Shown: positions 1-8,476 of the stretch, piece by piece | Layout: every line of letters begins with the position of its first letter | How positions within the stretch are numbered: position 1 is the stretch's first letter | DNA from: Duganella guangzhouensis | GTDB lineage: Bacteria > Pseudomonadota > Gammaproteobacteria > Burkholderiales > Burkholderiaceae_D | Length of the DNA stretch: 64,000 nucleotides | NCBI RefSeq assembly: GCF_009674535.1 | Contig: NZ_WKJK01000012.1 | Span: 1 to 64,000 of the forward strand | Reading direction: 5' to 3' | Translations under genes and position numbers: made by a program | Notes under the pieces: generated by a model | What the model was told of the DNA's origin: nothing | Database searches by the model: none | The model's input: only the letters and a program-made list of their open reading frames with translations

Positions 1-84
1 CCACGGCCGGCCGCGCCACGCGCACCGGCTGGCGACAAGGTTGAAGTGATTAAAGGTCTGGAGCGTAGCTCCCAACAGTTTTAA
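1..84 (+). CDS. cpaB: Tad pilus assembly protein CpaB/RcpC, C-terminal end only
   Basis: Only the last 27 codons are in the window, ending GDKVEVIKGLERSSQQF and a TAA at 82-84. The VEVIKG tail resembles the end of CpaB/RcpC proteins. The position directly before cpaC, 19 bases away, is the usual place of cpaB in Tad operons. CpaB is a periplasmic protein with SAF-type domains that works with the CpaC secretin. The identification rests mostly on context, because the body of the protein lies outside the window. Confidence 0.7.
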   Translation, partial: PRPAAPRAPAGDKVEVIKGLERSSQQF

Positions 85-103
85 GTCCACCGGAGAGAGC
101 GAC

Positions 104-1759
104 TTGAGCCACGTATTCGCCGCGCCATCATTCCCCGCCGCCCCGCTGCGCAGTGTCGCCGCGGCCGCCGCCATCACCGCCCTGCTGTGCGGCGCCACGC
201 CGGCCAGCGCCGCCCGCCAACCCGCCAAGCCAGCCAAAGGCAGCAGCACCGCAGCAGCGACGACAGCGACTGCGGCCACAGCGGCCGGGCCCACCGTCGA
301 GCTGGCCAAGGAAGTGACGCTGGCAGCCGGCAAGTCCACGCTGATGCGGCTGCCCTCGCCGGCGGCGCGGATCGCGGTCGGCGACGCCAAGGTGGCCGAC
401 GTCATCCTGCTCAATCCCAGCGAGGTCTATATGCTGGGCAAGGCCCCCGGCTCAACCAACCTGATCATCTGGAACCGCGCCAACCAGGCCAGCGTCATCG
501 ACATCACGGTCGGCCTGGACACCGCCGGCCTGCGCGCCCAGTTCAGCGAACTGTTCCCCAACGAGCGCGACATCCGCATCACCGTCTCCGGCAACTCGCT
601 GATCCTGTCCGGCACCGTGGCCGACGCGGTGCGCGCCTCGCAAGTGGTGCAGGTGGCCAGCGCCTATCTGCAACGCAGCGCGCGCAACAGCAGCAGCGGC
701 AACACCGGCGCGGCCCAGGACGCCGCCAGCCAGGCCGCGCAGGCGATCGGCGGTGGCGCCCCCAGCGCCGCGTCAGGCGCGGCGGCCGGCGCCGCCTGGC
801 AGCAGGCGATGGACCCGAGCGCCGGCCAGTCCAGCGGCAATAGCGCCGGCCGCGTGGTCAACATGCTGTCGGTGGCGGCGCCGCAGCAGGTGATGCTGGA
901 AGTGAAAATCGCCGAAGTCTCCAAGACCCTGGTCGACCAGCTCGGCGCCGCCGTCGGCCTGAACGGCACGCGCGGCAGCTGGACCTATACCTTCCTGTCC
1001 AGCCTGTTGAGCGGCAACGGCAACAAGATCGATGCCTTCAACAACAGCAGCGGCAAATTCGTCACGCTGGACGCGCAGAAAAACGATGGCCTGGTCAAGG
1101 TACTGGCCGAGCCCACCGTGATGGCGATCAGCGGCCAGGAGGCCAGCTTCCTGGCCGGTGGCAAGCTGTTCATTCCAGTGGCGCAAAGCAGCGGCTCCGG
1201 CACCTCCACCGTCACGCTGGAGGAAAAGGAATACGGCATCGCGGTGCGCTTCACCCCGACCGTGCTGGAAAACGGCCGCATCAACCTGAAGGTGTCGCCC
1301 GAGGTGTCCGAGCTGAACAAGGACGGCGTCAGCGTCAGCGCCAGCGGCAGCAGCACCACCCAGGTGCTGCCGGCGTTCACCACGCGGCGCGCCAGCACCA
1401 CGGTGCAGCTGTATGACGGCCAGAGCTTCGCCATCGGCGGCCTGATCAAGAACAACGTCACCAGCAGCATCAAAGCCTTCCCCGGCCTGGGCGAGATCCC
1501 GATTCTGGGCGCGCTGTTCCGCAGCAGCGACTTCCAGAACGACCGCACCGAGCTGGTGTTCATCGTCACGCCGCACCTGGCACAACCGCTGCCGGTCAAC
1601 CACAAGCTGCCGACCGACGATTACGTCGAACCGAGCCGGGTCGACTTCTTCCTGAAGGGCAAAATGGAAGGCAAGCCGCCGGCGCCGCCCGACACCGCCC
1701 CCGCCGCCTCGCCCGCCACCCCGGTCACCCCGGCCACGCCAGCCGGCGACGGTTTATAA
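104..1759 (+). CDS. cpaC: Tad pilus outer-membrane secretin CpaC/RcpA
   Basis: This protein forms the outer-membrane channel through which the Flp pilus exits. A signal-like segment covers about residues 15-37. It is followed by a pilus-secretin N-domain (about 65-135, ending in the LIIWNRANQASVIDITV stretch), a BON-like domain (about 150-190), a Gly/Ala/Ser-rich linker, and the secretin core (about 255-515) with VMLEVKIAEV and FPGLGEIPILGALFRS. The tail is Pro/Ala-rich. The chosen start is TTG at 104 because GGAGAG lies six bases upstream (92-97) and no better in-frame start precedes it. At 551 aa it is within the family's range. Spacing to the next gene is 9 bases, consistent with one operon. 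Confidence 0.93.
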   Translation: MSHVFAAPSFPAAPLRSVAAAAAITALLCGATPASAARQPAKPAKGSSTAAATTATAATAAGPTVELAKEVTLAAGKSTLMRLPSPAARIAVGDAKVADVILLNPSEVYMLGKAPGSTNLIIWNRANQASVIDITVGLDTAGLRAQFSELFPNERDIRITVSGNSLILSGTVADAVRASQVVQVASAYLQRSARNSSSGNTGAAQDAASQAAQAIGGGAPSAASGAAAGAAWQQAMDPSAGQSSGNSAGRVVNMLSVAAPQQVMLEVKIAEVSKTLVDQLGAAVGLNGTRGSWTYTFLSSLLSGNGNKIDAFNNSSGKFVTLDAQKNDGLVKVLAEPTVMAISGQEASFLAGGKLFIPVAQSSGSGTSTVTLEEKEYGIAVRFTPTVLENGRINLKVSPEVSELNKDGVSVSASGSSTTQVLPAFTTRRASTTVQLYDGQSFAIGGLIKNNVTSSIKAFPGLGEIPILGALFRSSDFQNDRTELVFIVTPHLAQPLPVNHKLPTDDYVEPSRVDFFLKGKMEGKPPAPPDTAPAASPATPVTPATPAGDGL

Positions 1760-1768
1760 GGAGCCGCC

Positions 1769-2041
1769 ATGCGCACCCTGAATCTCGTGGCCGCCATCAG
1801 CGTCGCGCTTGCGCTCAACGCCTGCGCCAACACACCCAACCTGGACGCCAAATTCGGCGACAGCGTGCGCCTGGCGCGCGCCCAGCAAACCCTGAACCAG
1901 CAGGCCGGCCGCGTGCCGCGCCCGGTCAACGGCATGGACGGCCCGTCCGCCAGCGCCGCCTATCAGAATTACCAGCAATCCTTCACCACCAAGGACAGCC
2001 AGAGCGATGCCTTCACCATCGGCGTTGGCAGCAAACGCTAA
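1769..2041 (+). CDS. Small lipoprotein of the Tad operon
   Basis: This is a 90-aa protein with a signal peptide and the lipobox LNAC, giving Cys19 as the likely lipidated residue. The mature part is hydrophilic and contains FGDSVRLARAQQTLNQQAG. It sits between cpaC and cpaE with gaps of 9 and 15 bases, so it is almost certainly co-transcribed. Small lipoproteins at this position are found in other betaproteobacterial Tad loci and may help the secretin insert or stay stable. That role is inferred from position, and I recognise no named domain. Confidence 0.8.
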   Translation: MRTLNLVAAISVALALNACANTPNLDAKFGDSVRLARAQQTLNQQAGRVPRPVNGMDGPSASAAYQNYQQSFTTKDSQSDAFTIGVGSKR

Positions 2042-2056
2042 CCAGGAGCGGACCAC

Positions 2057-3226
2057 TTGAAGATCACAGTCATATCCCGCGACGAACGCCAACTGGCCGA
2101 CCTGATGCGGCTGCTGCGCGCGCGCTCGCCCTCCGATGAAATCGACCACCTGGTGGGCGCGGTGACGCGCGTCACCGGGCTCAACGACGAACAGTTGCCG
2201 GACGTGCTGATCGTCGACCGCCCGCAGGCCGCCGATGACGATATGGAGCAACTGGAGCGCTTCTCGGCGCAGCATCCCAACATCGCCTGCGTGGTGCTGG
2301 CGCCAGACCAGGACCCGCAATTCCTGCTGCAGGCGATGCGCGCCGGTGTGCGCGAGGTGCTGCCGGCGCAGATCGCCAGCACCTCGCTGTATCCGGCCAT
2401 GGAACGCATCGCCGAAAAGCTGGAGCGGCGCGGCCAGATCAATGGCAGGGTGCTGTCCTTCATCTCCTGCAAGGGCGGCAGCGGCGCCACCTTCATCGCC
2501 ACCAACCTCGGCTACGCGCTGGCCGCCAGCGGCAAATTCAAGGTGGCGCTGATCGACATGAATCTGCAGTTTGGCGACGCCTCGCTGTTTGTCTCCGACC
2601 ACAAGCCGCTGGCCACGCTGAGCGAAGTGGCGCAGCAGATCCACCGCCTCGACCCGTCGTTCCTGACCTCGTCGATGCTGAGCATCACGCCCAACTACGG
2701 CGTGCTGGCGGCGCCGTCCGATCCGGCCCACGCCAACGACGTCAAGCCGGACCACGTCGACGCCATCCTCAAGCTGGCGCGCCGCCAGTACGACTTTGTG
2801 CTGCTGGACGTGGGACGCAGCCTGGACGCGGTCAGCATCCGCGCGCTCGATCATTCGGACCTGATCTTCCCCATCCTGCAAACCACGCTGCCCTACATCC
2901 GCGACAGCAAGCGCCTGCTCAATGTGTTCCGCTCGCTGGAATACGGCAAGGACAAGATCCAGCTGATCGTCAACCGCCACGACAAGAACAGCGAAATCCG
3001 CCTCAAGGATCTGGAGAGCGCGTTCGACGCCGAAATCGCTTTCACCATCCCCAACAACTACGACGCCGCCGCCGCCTCGGTCAACCAGGGCGTGCCGGTG
3101 CTGCAACTGGCGCCGACCGCGCCGATCAGTGTCTCGCTGGCCGAGCTGGCGCGCAAGCTGACCGGCGAAGCGGCGCCAACGCAAAGCGGCGCTGGCTGGC
3201 TGGGCAAACTGATCTCGCGAAAATGA
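2057..3226 (+). CDS. cpaE: Tad pilus assembly ATPase-like protein CpaE/TadZ
   Basis: CpaE/TadZ is a ParA/MinD-like protein that positions the Tad machine at the cell pole. Residues 1-125 form an atypical receiver-like domain. A MinD-type domain follows from about residue 130, with the deviant P-loop CKGGSGATFIATNLGYALA (K139 to T145) and a later LLDVGRSLDAVSIRAL segment. The usual GKT of ParA is GAT here, as in many CpaE proteins. The start is TTG at 2057 with AGGAG nine bases upstream (2044-2048), so it is the second TTG start in this operon. It ends 13 bases before cpaF. Confidence 0.93.
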   Translation: MKITVISRDERQLADLMRLLRARSPSDEIDHLVGAVTRVTGLNDEQLPDVLIVDRPQAADDDMEQLERFSAQHPNIACVVLAPDQDPQFLLQAMRAGVREVLPAQIASTSLYPAMERIAEKLERRGQINGRVLSFISCKGGSGATFIATNLGYALAASGKFKVALIDMNLQFGDASLFVSDHKPLATLSEVAQQIHRLDPSFLTSSMLSITPNYGVLAAPSDPAHANDVKPDHVDAILKLARRQYDFVLLDVGRSLDAVSIRALDHSDLIFPILQTTLPYIRDSKRLLNVFRSLEYGKDKIQLIVNRHDKNSEIRLKDLESAFDAEIAFTIPNNYDAAAASVNQGVPVLQLAPTAPISVSLAELARKLTGEAAPTQSGAGWLGKLISRK

Positions 3227-3239
3227 AGGGTAACGCATC

Positions 3240-4595
3240 ATGAGCACCACTCCGATCTCGCTGCGTGAACGGCTGGAAAGCACCGATGCCCGCGGCTCCG
3301 GCCAGCGCACGCAAGGCGGCATCGACAACCGCGCCTATCAGAAACTGAAGCAACGCCTGCACGCCGCGCTGCTGGACCGGGTCGACCTGGAAAGCCTGCA
3401 ACGGCTGAACCAGGATCAGATTCGCGCCGAGCTGCGCAACCTGGTCGAAAAGCTGCTGGAAGAAGACGCGGTGGTCATCAACGACGCCGAGCGCAAAACC
3501 CTGACGCGCGACATCCAGAACGAGATGCTGGGCTTCGGCCCGCTGGAGCCGCTGCTGGAAGACCCCACCGTGTCGGACATCCTGGTCAACACCTTCCGCC
3601 AGATCTATGTCGAGCGGCGCGGCAAGCTGGAGCTGACCGACGTCACCTTCAGCGACGACGCCCACCTGATGAAGATCATCGACAAAATCGTCTCGCGGGT
3701 GGGCCGCCGCATCGATGAATCCAGCCCGATGGTCGATGCCCGCCTGCCGGACGGCTCGCGGGTCAACGCCATCATCCCGCCGCTGGCGATCGACGGCCCG
3801 ATCATGTCGATCCGGCGTTTCTCGGCCGACCCGCTGCGGCTGGCCGACCTGGTGGCCTATGGCTCGATGACGGCGGACATGGCGGAAGTGCTGCAGGGCC
3901 TGGGCAAGGCCAAGGTCAACATCGTGATTTCCGGCGGTACCGGCTCCGGCAAGACCACCATGCTGAACGTGATTTCCGGCTTCATCAACCACACCGAGCG
4001 CATCGTCACGATTGAAGACGCGGCCGAGCTGCAGCTGCAGCAGCCGCACGTAGTGCGCCTGGAAACCCGGCCGCCGAATATCGAGGGCAAGGGCGAGGTC
4101 ACGCAACGCGCGCTGGTGCGCAACGCGCTGCGGATGCGGCCCGACCGCATCATCCTGGGCGAGGTGCGCGGCGCCGAAGCGCTGGACATGCTGGGCGCCA
4201 TGAACACCGGCCACGAAGGCTCGATGGCCACCATCCACGCCAACACCCCGCGCGACGGCCTGACCCGGCTGGAAAACATGATTTCGATGGCGGCCGCCAA
4301 CCTGCCGACCAAGGCCATGCGCCAGCAGATCAGCAGCGCGGTCGGGGTGGTGATTCAGGTCTCGCGCCTGACCGACGGCAAGCGCAAGGTGATGTCGATC
4401 CAGGAAGTGACCGGCATGGAAGGTGAAATCATCACCATGCAGGAAATCTTCGCCTTCAAGCAGACCGGCCTGGCCGACGACGGCAAAGTGCTGGGCCACC
4501 ACAGCGCCACCGGCATCCGGCCGCGCTTCATCGAACGCTTGCGCAACTTCGGCGTCAACATCTCGTCGACCGTGTTCGATCCGTCGGGACACTGA
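3240..4595 (+). CDS. cpaF: Tad pilus assembly ATPase CpaF/TadA
   Basis: This is a secretion ATPase of the type II/IV family that powers Flp pilus assembly. The Walker A motif GGTGSGKTT is at residues 232-240. The Asp-box region is around RIVTIEDAAEL, Walker B is around RPDRIILGEVRGAEALDML, and the His box is GSMATIHANTPRDGLTRLE. At 451 aa the length is typical. The N-terminal 90 residues contain the helical LEPLLEDPTVSDILVN region common to the family. It starts 13 bases after cpaE and ends 2 bases before tadB, so the operon is very compact here. Confidence 0.96.
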   Translation: MSTTPISLRERLESTDARGSGQRTQGGIDNRAYQKLKQRLHAALLDRVDLESLQRLNQDQIRAELRNLVEKLLEEDAVVINDAERKTLTRDIQNEMLGFGPLEPLLEDPTVSDILVNTFRQIYVERRGKLELTDVTFSDDAHLMKIIDKIVSRVGRRIDESSPMVDARLPDGSRVNAIIPPLAIDGPIMSIRRFSADPLRLADLVAYGSMTADMAEVLQGLGKAKVNIVISGGTGSGKTTMLNVISGFINHTERIVTIEDAAELQLQQPHVVRLETRPPNIEGKGEVTQRALVRNALRMRPDRIILGEVRGAEALDMLGAMNTGHEGSMATIHANTPRDGLTRLENMISMAAANLPTKAMRQQISSAVGVVIQVSRLTDGKRKVMSIQEVTGMEGEIITMQEIFAFKQTGLADDGKVLGHHSATGIRPRFIERLRNFGVNISSTVFDPSGH

Positions 4596-4597
4596 TC

Positions 4598-5572
4598 ATG
4601 GACCTGCGTTTGCTGCTGTTTATCCTGTTGATCTTTGCCGCCGTGATGCTGCTGGTGTGGGGTGTTTACGTCGGCTGGAACAATGCGCGCGGCCCCGAGG
4701 CGGAACGCATCGCGCGCCGCCTGCGCAACGCCATCGGCGACAGCGGCAGCGAACTGGCGGTCTCGATCACCAAGGAACGCACGCTGTCGCGCGATCCGGC
4801 GATCCAGCAACTGCTGCTGCGCCTGCCCGGCATCCTCAAGCTGGACCGGCTGCTGCTGCAAACCGGGCGCGCCATGAGCACCGCCCAGCTGAGCGCGCTG
4901 ATCGCCGGCTGCGCGCTGATCGGCCTGATCGTCGCCTCCTCGCTGGCGCTGCCGTGGTACACCCGGCTGCTGCTGGCCGGCGCCGCCGGCGCGCTGCCGG
5001 TGCTGGAAGCCACGCGCGCCAAGCGCAAGCGCATCCTGCGCATCGAATCGCTGCTGCCGGATGCGCTCGACATGATGGGCCGCGCCATGCGCGCCGGCCA
5101 CGCCTTCCCCACCGCGCTCAAAATGGTGGGCGAGGAAATTCCCGATCCGCTGGGGGCCGAATTCCGCATCGTGTTCGACGAAGTCAACTTCGGCGTGTCG
5201 ATGCCGGACGCGCTGACCAATCTGGCCACGCGCGTGCCCAGCACCGACCTGGGTTACTTCGTGATCGCGGTGCTGATCCAGCGCGAGACCGGCGGCAACC
5301 TGACCGACCTGCTGGCGTCGATCAGCGCCATCATCCGCGACCGCCTCAAGCTGCTGGGACAAGTCAAAGTGATGTCGGCCGAGGGCCGCATGTCGGCCTG
5401 GGTGCTGGGGCTGATGCCGTTCGCGGTGGGCGGCCTGGTGTCGGTGATCAATCCCGGTTCGCTGGACGTGCTGTTCTCCGATTCCGGCGGCCGCAAAATG
5501 CTGAGCGTGGCCGCCACGCTGATGGTGATCGGTTTCATCGCCATCAAGCGCATCACTACCATCCGCATCTGA
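4598..5572 (+). CDS. tadB: Tad inner-membrane platform protein TadB
   Basis: TadB is one of two inner-membrane proteins of the Tad platform. Hydrophobic segments lie at about residues 3-24, 105-140 and near the C-terminus (270-320). The T2SSF domain lies between them, with LLPDALDMMGRAMRAGHAF and the QRETGGNLTDLLASIS signature of GspF-like proteins. At 324 aa it has the usual length. The start ATG at 4598 is 2 bases after the cpaF stop, which suggests translational coupling. Confidence 0.94.
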   Translation: MDLRLLLFILLIFAAVMLLVWGVYVGWNNARGPEAERIARRLRNAIGDSGSELAVSITKERTLSRDPAIQQLLLRLPGILKLDRLLLQTGRAMSTAQLSALIAGCALIGLIVASSLALPWYTRLLLAGAAGALPVLEATRAKRKRILRIESLLPDALDMMGRAMRAGHAFPTALKMVGEEIPDPLGAEFRIVFDEVNFGVSMPDALTNLATRVPSTDLGYFVIAVLIQRETGGNLTDLLASISAIIRDRLKLLGQVKVMSAEGRMSAWVLGLMPFAVGGLVSVINPGSLDVLFSDSGGRKMLSVAATLMVIGFIAIKRITTIRI

Positions 5573-5581
5573 GGGGCCGCC

Positions 5582-6520
5582 ATGACCATTGTCCAGATCA
5601 TGTTTTTGCTGGTGGTATTCATCGCCGTGTTTGGCGGTGTGGTGCTGGCGATCCGGCTGTTTACCGTCAACCCGGTCAAGGACCGGCTGGAAGCGCTGCG
5701 CGACCACAGCCAGGTAACACGCAAGAGCACGGTATGGATCGAGCACATCGTCAACCTGGCGGCGCCGCTGGCCAAGCTGTCGGTGCCGACCGAGGGCTGG
5801 GAAAATTCGCCGGTGCGGCTGCGCTTCATCAACGCCGGCTGGCGTACGCCATCGACGCCGGCCCTGTTCTTCGCCGGCAAAACCGGACTGGCGGTGCTGC
5901 TGCCATTGATCGTCTTCCTCTACCTGAGCAGCAAGGCGGTGGCCACCGACGGCAACGTCAAGCTGTTCTGGATGGTGATGGCCGGCGGCGCCGGTTACTA
6001 CCTGCCCAACATCATCCTCAACCGCGTGGTGAACACGCGCAAGCGCGACATTTTTGAATCGTTCCCGGACGCGCTGGACCTGATGACGGTGTGCGTCGAG
6101 GCCGGTCTGGCGATGGACGCCGCGCTGGCGCGCGTGGCCAACGAGATCGGCCTGAAAAGCCTGGTGCTGGCCGAGGAGATGCAACTGGTGACGCTGGAGC
6201 TGCGCGCCGGCAGCGCCAAGGACAAAGCCTTGCGCAACCTGGCGCTGCGCACCGGCGTCGAGGACGTCGACGCGCTGGTCACCATGCTGATCCAGGCCGA
6301 CCGCTTCGGCACCAGCATCGCCGACTCGCTGCGCGTGCAGTCCGAGCAATTGCGCACCAAGCGCCGCCAGCGCGCCGAGGAACAGGCCGCCAAGATTTCG
6401 TTAAAACTGCTGTTCCCGCTGATCTTCTTCATCTTCCCCAGCCTGCTGGTGGTGCTGCTGGGACCGGCGATGCTGAACTTGTACCGCAACCTGTTGCCGG
6501 CCATGGCCGGCACCAACTGA
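5582..6520 (+). CDS. tadC: Tad inner-membrane platform protein TadC
   Basis: TadC partners with TadB in the inner-membrane platform. There is a membrane segment at about residues 5-27 and hydrophobic stretches near 100-145. A second T2SSF domain (about 165-290) carries FPDALDLMTVCVEAGLAMD and ADRFGTSIADSLRVQSEQLR, and there is a C-terminal membrane helix. Its length of 312 aa is typical. It begins 9 bases after tadB. Only 12 bases separate it from the Ig-like lipoprotein gene downstream, so that gene probably belongs to the same transcript. Confidence 0.94.
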   Translation: MTIVQIMFLLVVFIAVFGGVVLAIRLFTVNPVKDRLEALRDHSQVTRKSTVWIEHIVNLAAPLAKLSVPTEGWENSPVRLRFINAGWRTPSTPALFFAGKTGLAVLLPLIVFLYLSSKAVATDGNVKLFWMVMAGGAGYYLPNIILNRVVNTRKRDIFESFPDALDLMTVCVEAGLAMDAALARVANEIGLKSLVLAEEMQLVTLELRAGSAKDKALRNLALRTGVEDVDALVTMLIQADRFGTSIADSLRVQSEQLRTKRRQRAEEQAAKISLKLLFPLIFFIFPSLLVVLLGPAMLNLYRNLLPAMAGTN

Positions 6521-6532
6521 CCTGGAGTAACC

Positions 6533-8455
6533 ATGATTTCGAGCCGGATCGATAAACTCACCTGCTACCTGCTGGCCTGTTTGTTTGCCGTGCTGCTTGC
6601 CGCCTGCGGTGGCGGCGGCAGCAGTGGCTGCACCACCATCGATTCCAGCCGCGACAGCAGCCTGCCCGGCTGCAGCACCAGCAGCAGCACCGGCAAAGCC
6701 AGCATCACGCTGACGCTGACCGACAGCAGCGGCGCCGCCGTCACCAGCATCGCGCCCGGCAGCAGCGCCACCCTGACCGCCACCCTCAAGGACAGCAGCA
6801 ACGCGGTGGTGCCCAACACCGTGGTGACCTTCAGCAGCACCGACAGCCACGCGGTGTTCTCGTCATCCGGCGGCACCGTGGTCAGCGACGGCAATGGCAA
6901 GGCCACCATCACCATCGCGCCCGGCAGCGCCAGCACCGCCGGCGGCTATGTGATCACGGCCGGCGCCACCGTCAGCAGCACCACCGTCAGCGTCAGCATG
7001 GCGTATTCGATCAGCGCCTCGGCGCCGGCCGCCGCCACCCAGTTGCTGTTCGTGTCGGCCACGCCGGCCACCATCGCGCTCAAGGGCACCGGCGGCGCCG
7101 GCCGCCAGGAAACCTCGACCGTCAGCTTCAAGGTGCTGGACGCGGCCGGCAATCCGGTCGAAGGCACCAGCGTCAGCTTCGCGCTCAACACCAGCGTCGG
7201 CGGCCTGACGCTGACGCCGGCCAGCGCCAGCACCAACAGCAGCGGCGTCGCCAGCACCACCGTGTCGTCCGGCACCATCAACACCCCGGTGCGGGTGACC
7301 GCCACCCTGGCCAGCGGCGTCAGCACGCTGTCCGACCAACTGGTGGTGTCGACCGGCGTGCCGGACCAGGACAGCTTCACCCTCAGCGCCCTGATCAAGA
7401 ACGTCGAGGGCGGCGAGTTCAACGGCTGCACCGCGCCGACCGGCACCACCATCACCGCGCGCCTGGCCGACCACTTCCACAACCCGGCGCCGGACGGCAC
7501 CGCGGTCAGCTTCACCGCCGAGGGCGGCAGCATCGACGCCTCTTGCCTGACCGGGCTAGTGCAAACCACCCAGGCCGACGGCACCGTCAGCACCACCAAG
7601 GGCACCGCCGGTGAATGCTCGGTGCGCTTCTGCGCCGGCAATCCGCGTCCGGCCGATGGCCGCGTCACCATCCTGGCTTACGCGCTGGGCGAGGAAAGCT
7701 TCACCGACACCAATGGCAACAACCGCTACGACAGCGGCGAAGCCTACACCGACCTGGGTGAACCGTTCCGCAACGACCGCGCCGTCACCGACACCAACGC
7801 CAACGGCAGCGACGACGCCTACACCAGCGGCAACGCGGCGCGCGTCAGCGGCGAGCAATACATCGATTCCAACGGCAACAGCAGCTGGGACCAGAGCGGT
7901 AACGGCGTCTACAACGGCGTGCTGCAGACCACGCCCAACGTCAACACCAGCAGCGCCAACACGGTCCACATCCGCAAGTCGCTGGTGATGGTGCTGTCCA
8001 ACAGCACCCCGGCCGTCACCTGGCTGGACAGCACCAGCGGTACCACGCTGGCGCTGGCGCATTGCACCACCGGCACCAGCTTCACCAACGACACCCGCAC
8101 TTTCAGCTTCGCCATCCGCGACAGCAACCCGACCGTGTTCGCCACCAACAAGCTGTCGGCCCATAGCGGCGACAGTGGCTGGCTGTTCGATCGTCCCGGC
8201 AACCCACTGCCGGCCGGCACCACCATCGCTGTCAACAGCAGCAACGGACGCGTGCTGAGCAGCGCGTCCTACACGGTGCAGAACAGCAGTTCGCCCGATT
8301 CCAGCGGCTGGGTTTACAACATCGCGCTGATCAGCGACGCCTCGCAGGACGCGACACTGACCTGCTCCAACACCATCACCAGCGGCGTGCTGACCTTCAC
8401 CATCACCACGCCGAACGGCACCGTCACCCAAGTCAGCTACACGGTGACGGATTAA
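6533..8455 (+). CDS. Large lipoprotein with invasin/intimin-like Ig domains
   Basis: This is a 640-aa secreted lipoprotein. A signal peptide with the lipobox LLAAC places the lipidated Cys at residue 25, followed by a GGGGSSG linker. About three bacterial Ig-like (Big_1 type) repeats cover roughly residues 50-155, 165-275 and 285-390; each has the pattern of a Thr/Ser-rich strand, an 'ATLKDSSNAVVPNTVVTF'-like core and a DGNGKATITI hairpin. Residues 390-462 are rich in Asp, Asn and Gly (DTNGNNRYDSGEAYTD, DSNGNSSWDQSGNG), resembling calcium-binding loops. The gene follows tadC by 12 bases, so it may be an adhesive or surface partner of the Tad pilus. That link is inferred from position. It is not a standard Tad gene. 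Confidence 0.8.
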   Translation: MISSRIDKLTCYLLACLFAVLLAACGGGGSSGCTTIDSSRDSSLPGCSTSSSTGKASITLTLTDSSGAAVTSIAPGSSATLTATLKDSSNAVVPNTVVTFSSTDSHAVFSSSGGTVVSDGNGKATITIAPGSASTAGGYVITAGATVSSTTVSVSMAYSISASAPAAATQLLFVSATPATIALKGTGGAGRQETSTVSFKVLDAAGNPVEGTSVSFALNTSVGGLTLTPASASTNSSGVASTTVSSGTINTPVRVTATLASGVSTLSDQLVVSTGVPDQDSFTLSALIKNVEGGEFNGCTAPTGTTITARLADHFHNPAPDGTAVSFTAEGGSIDASCLTGLVQTTQADGTVSTTKGTAGECSVRFCAGNPRPADGRVTILAYALGEESFTDTNGNNRYDSGEAYTDLGEPFRNDRAVTDTNANGSDDAYTSGNAARVSGEQYIDSNGNSSWDQSGNGVYNGVLQTTPNVNTSSANTVHIRKSLVMVLSNSTPAVTWLDSTSGTTLALAHCTTGTSFTNDTRTFSFAIRDSNPTVFATNKLSAHSGDSGWLFDRPGNPLPAGTTIAVNSSNGRVLSSASYTVQNSSSPDSSGWVYNIALISDASQDATLTCSNTITSGVLTFTITTPNGTVTQVSYTVTD

Positions 8456-8476
8456 TCACCATGGGAGGACTTCATC

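Noticed and set aside
4355..6349. 664-codon minus-strand frame over tadB and tadC
   Set aside because: High GC makes antisense frames long. The product is His/Gln/Arg-rich without domains, and tadB and tadC are clear on the + strand.
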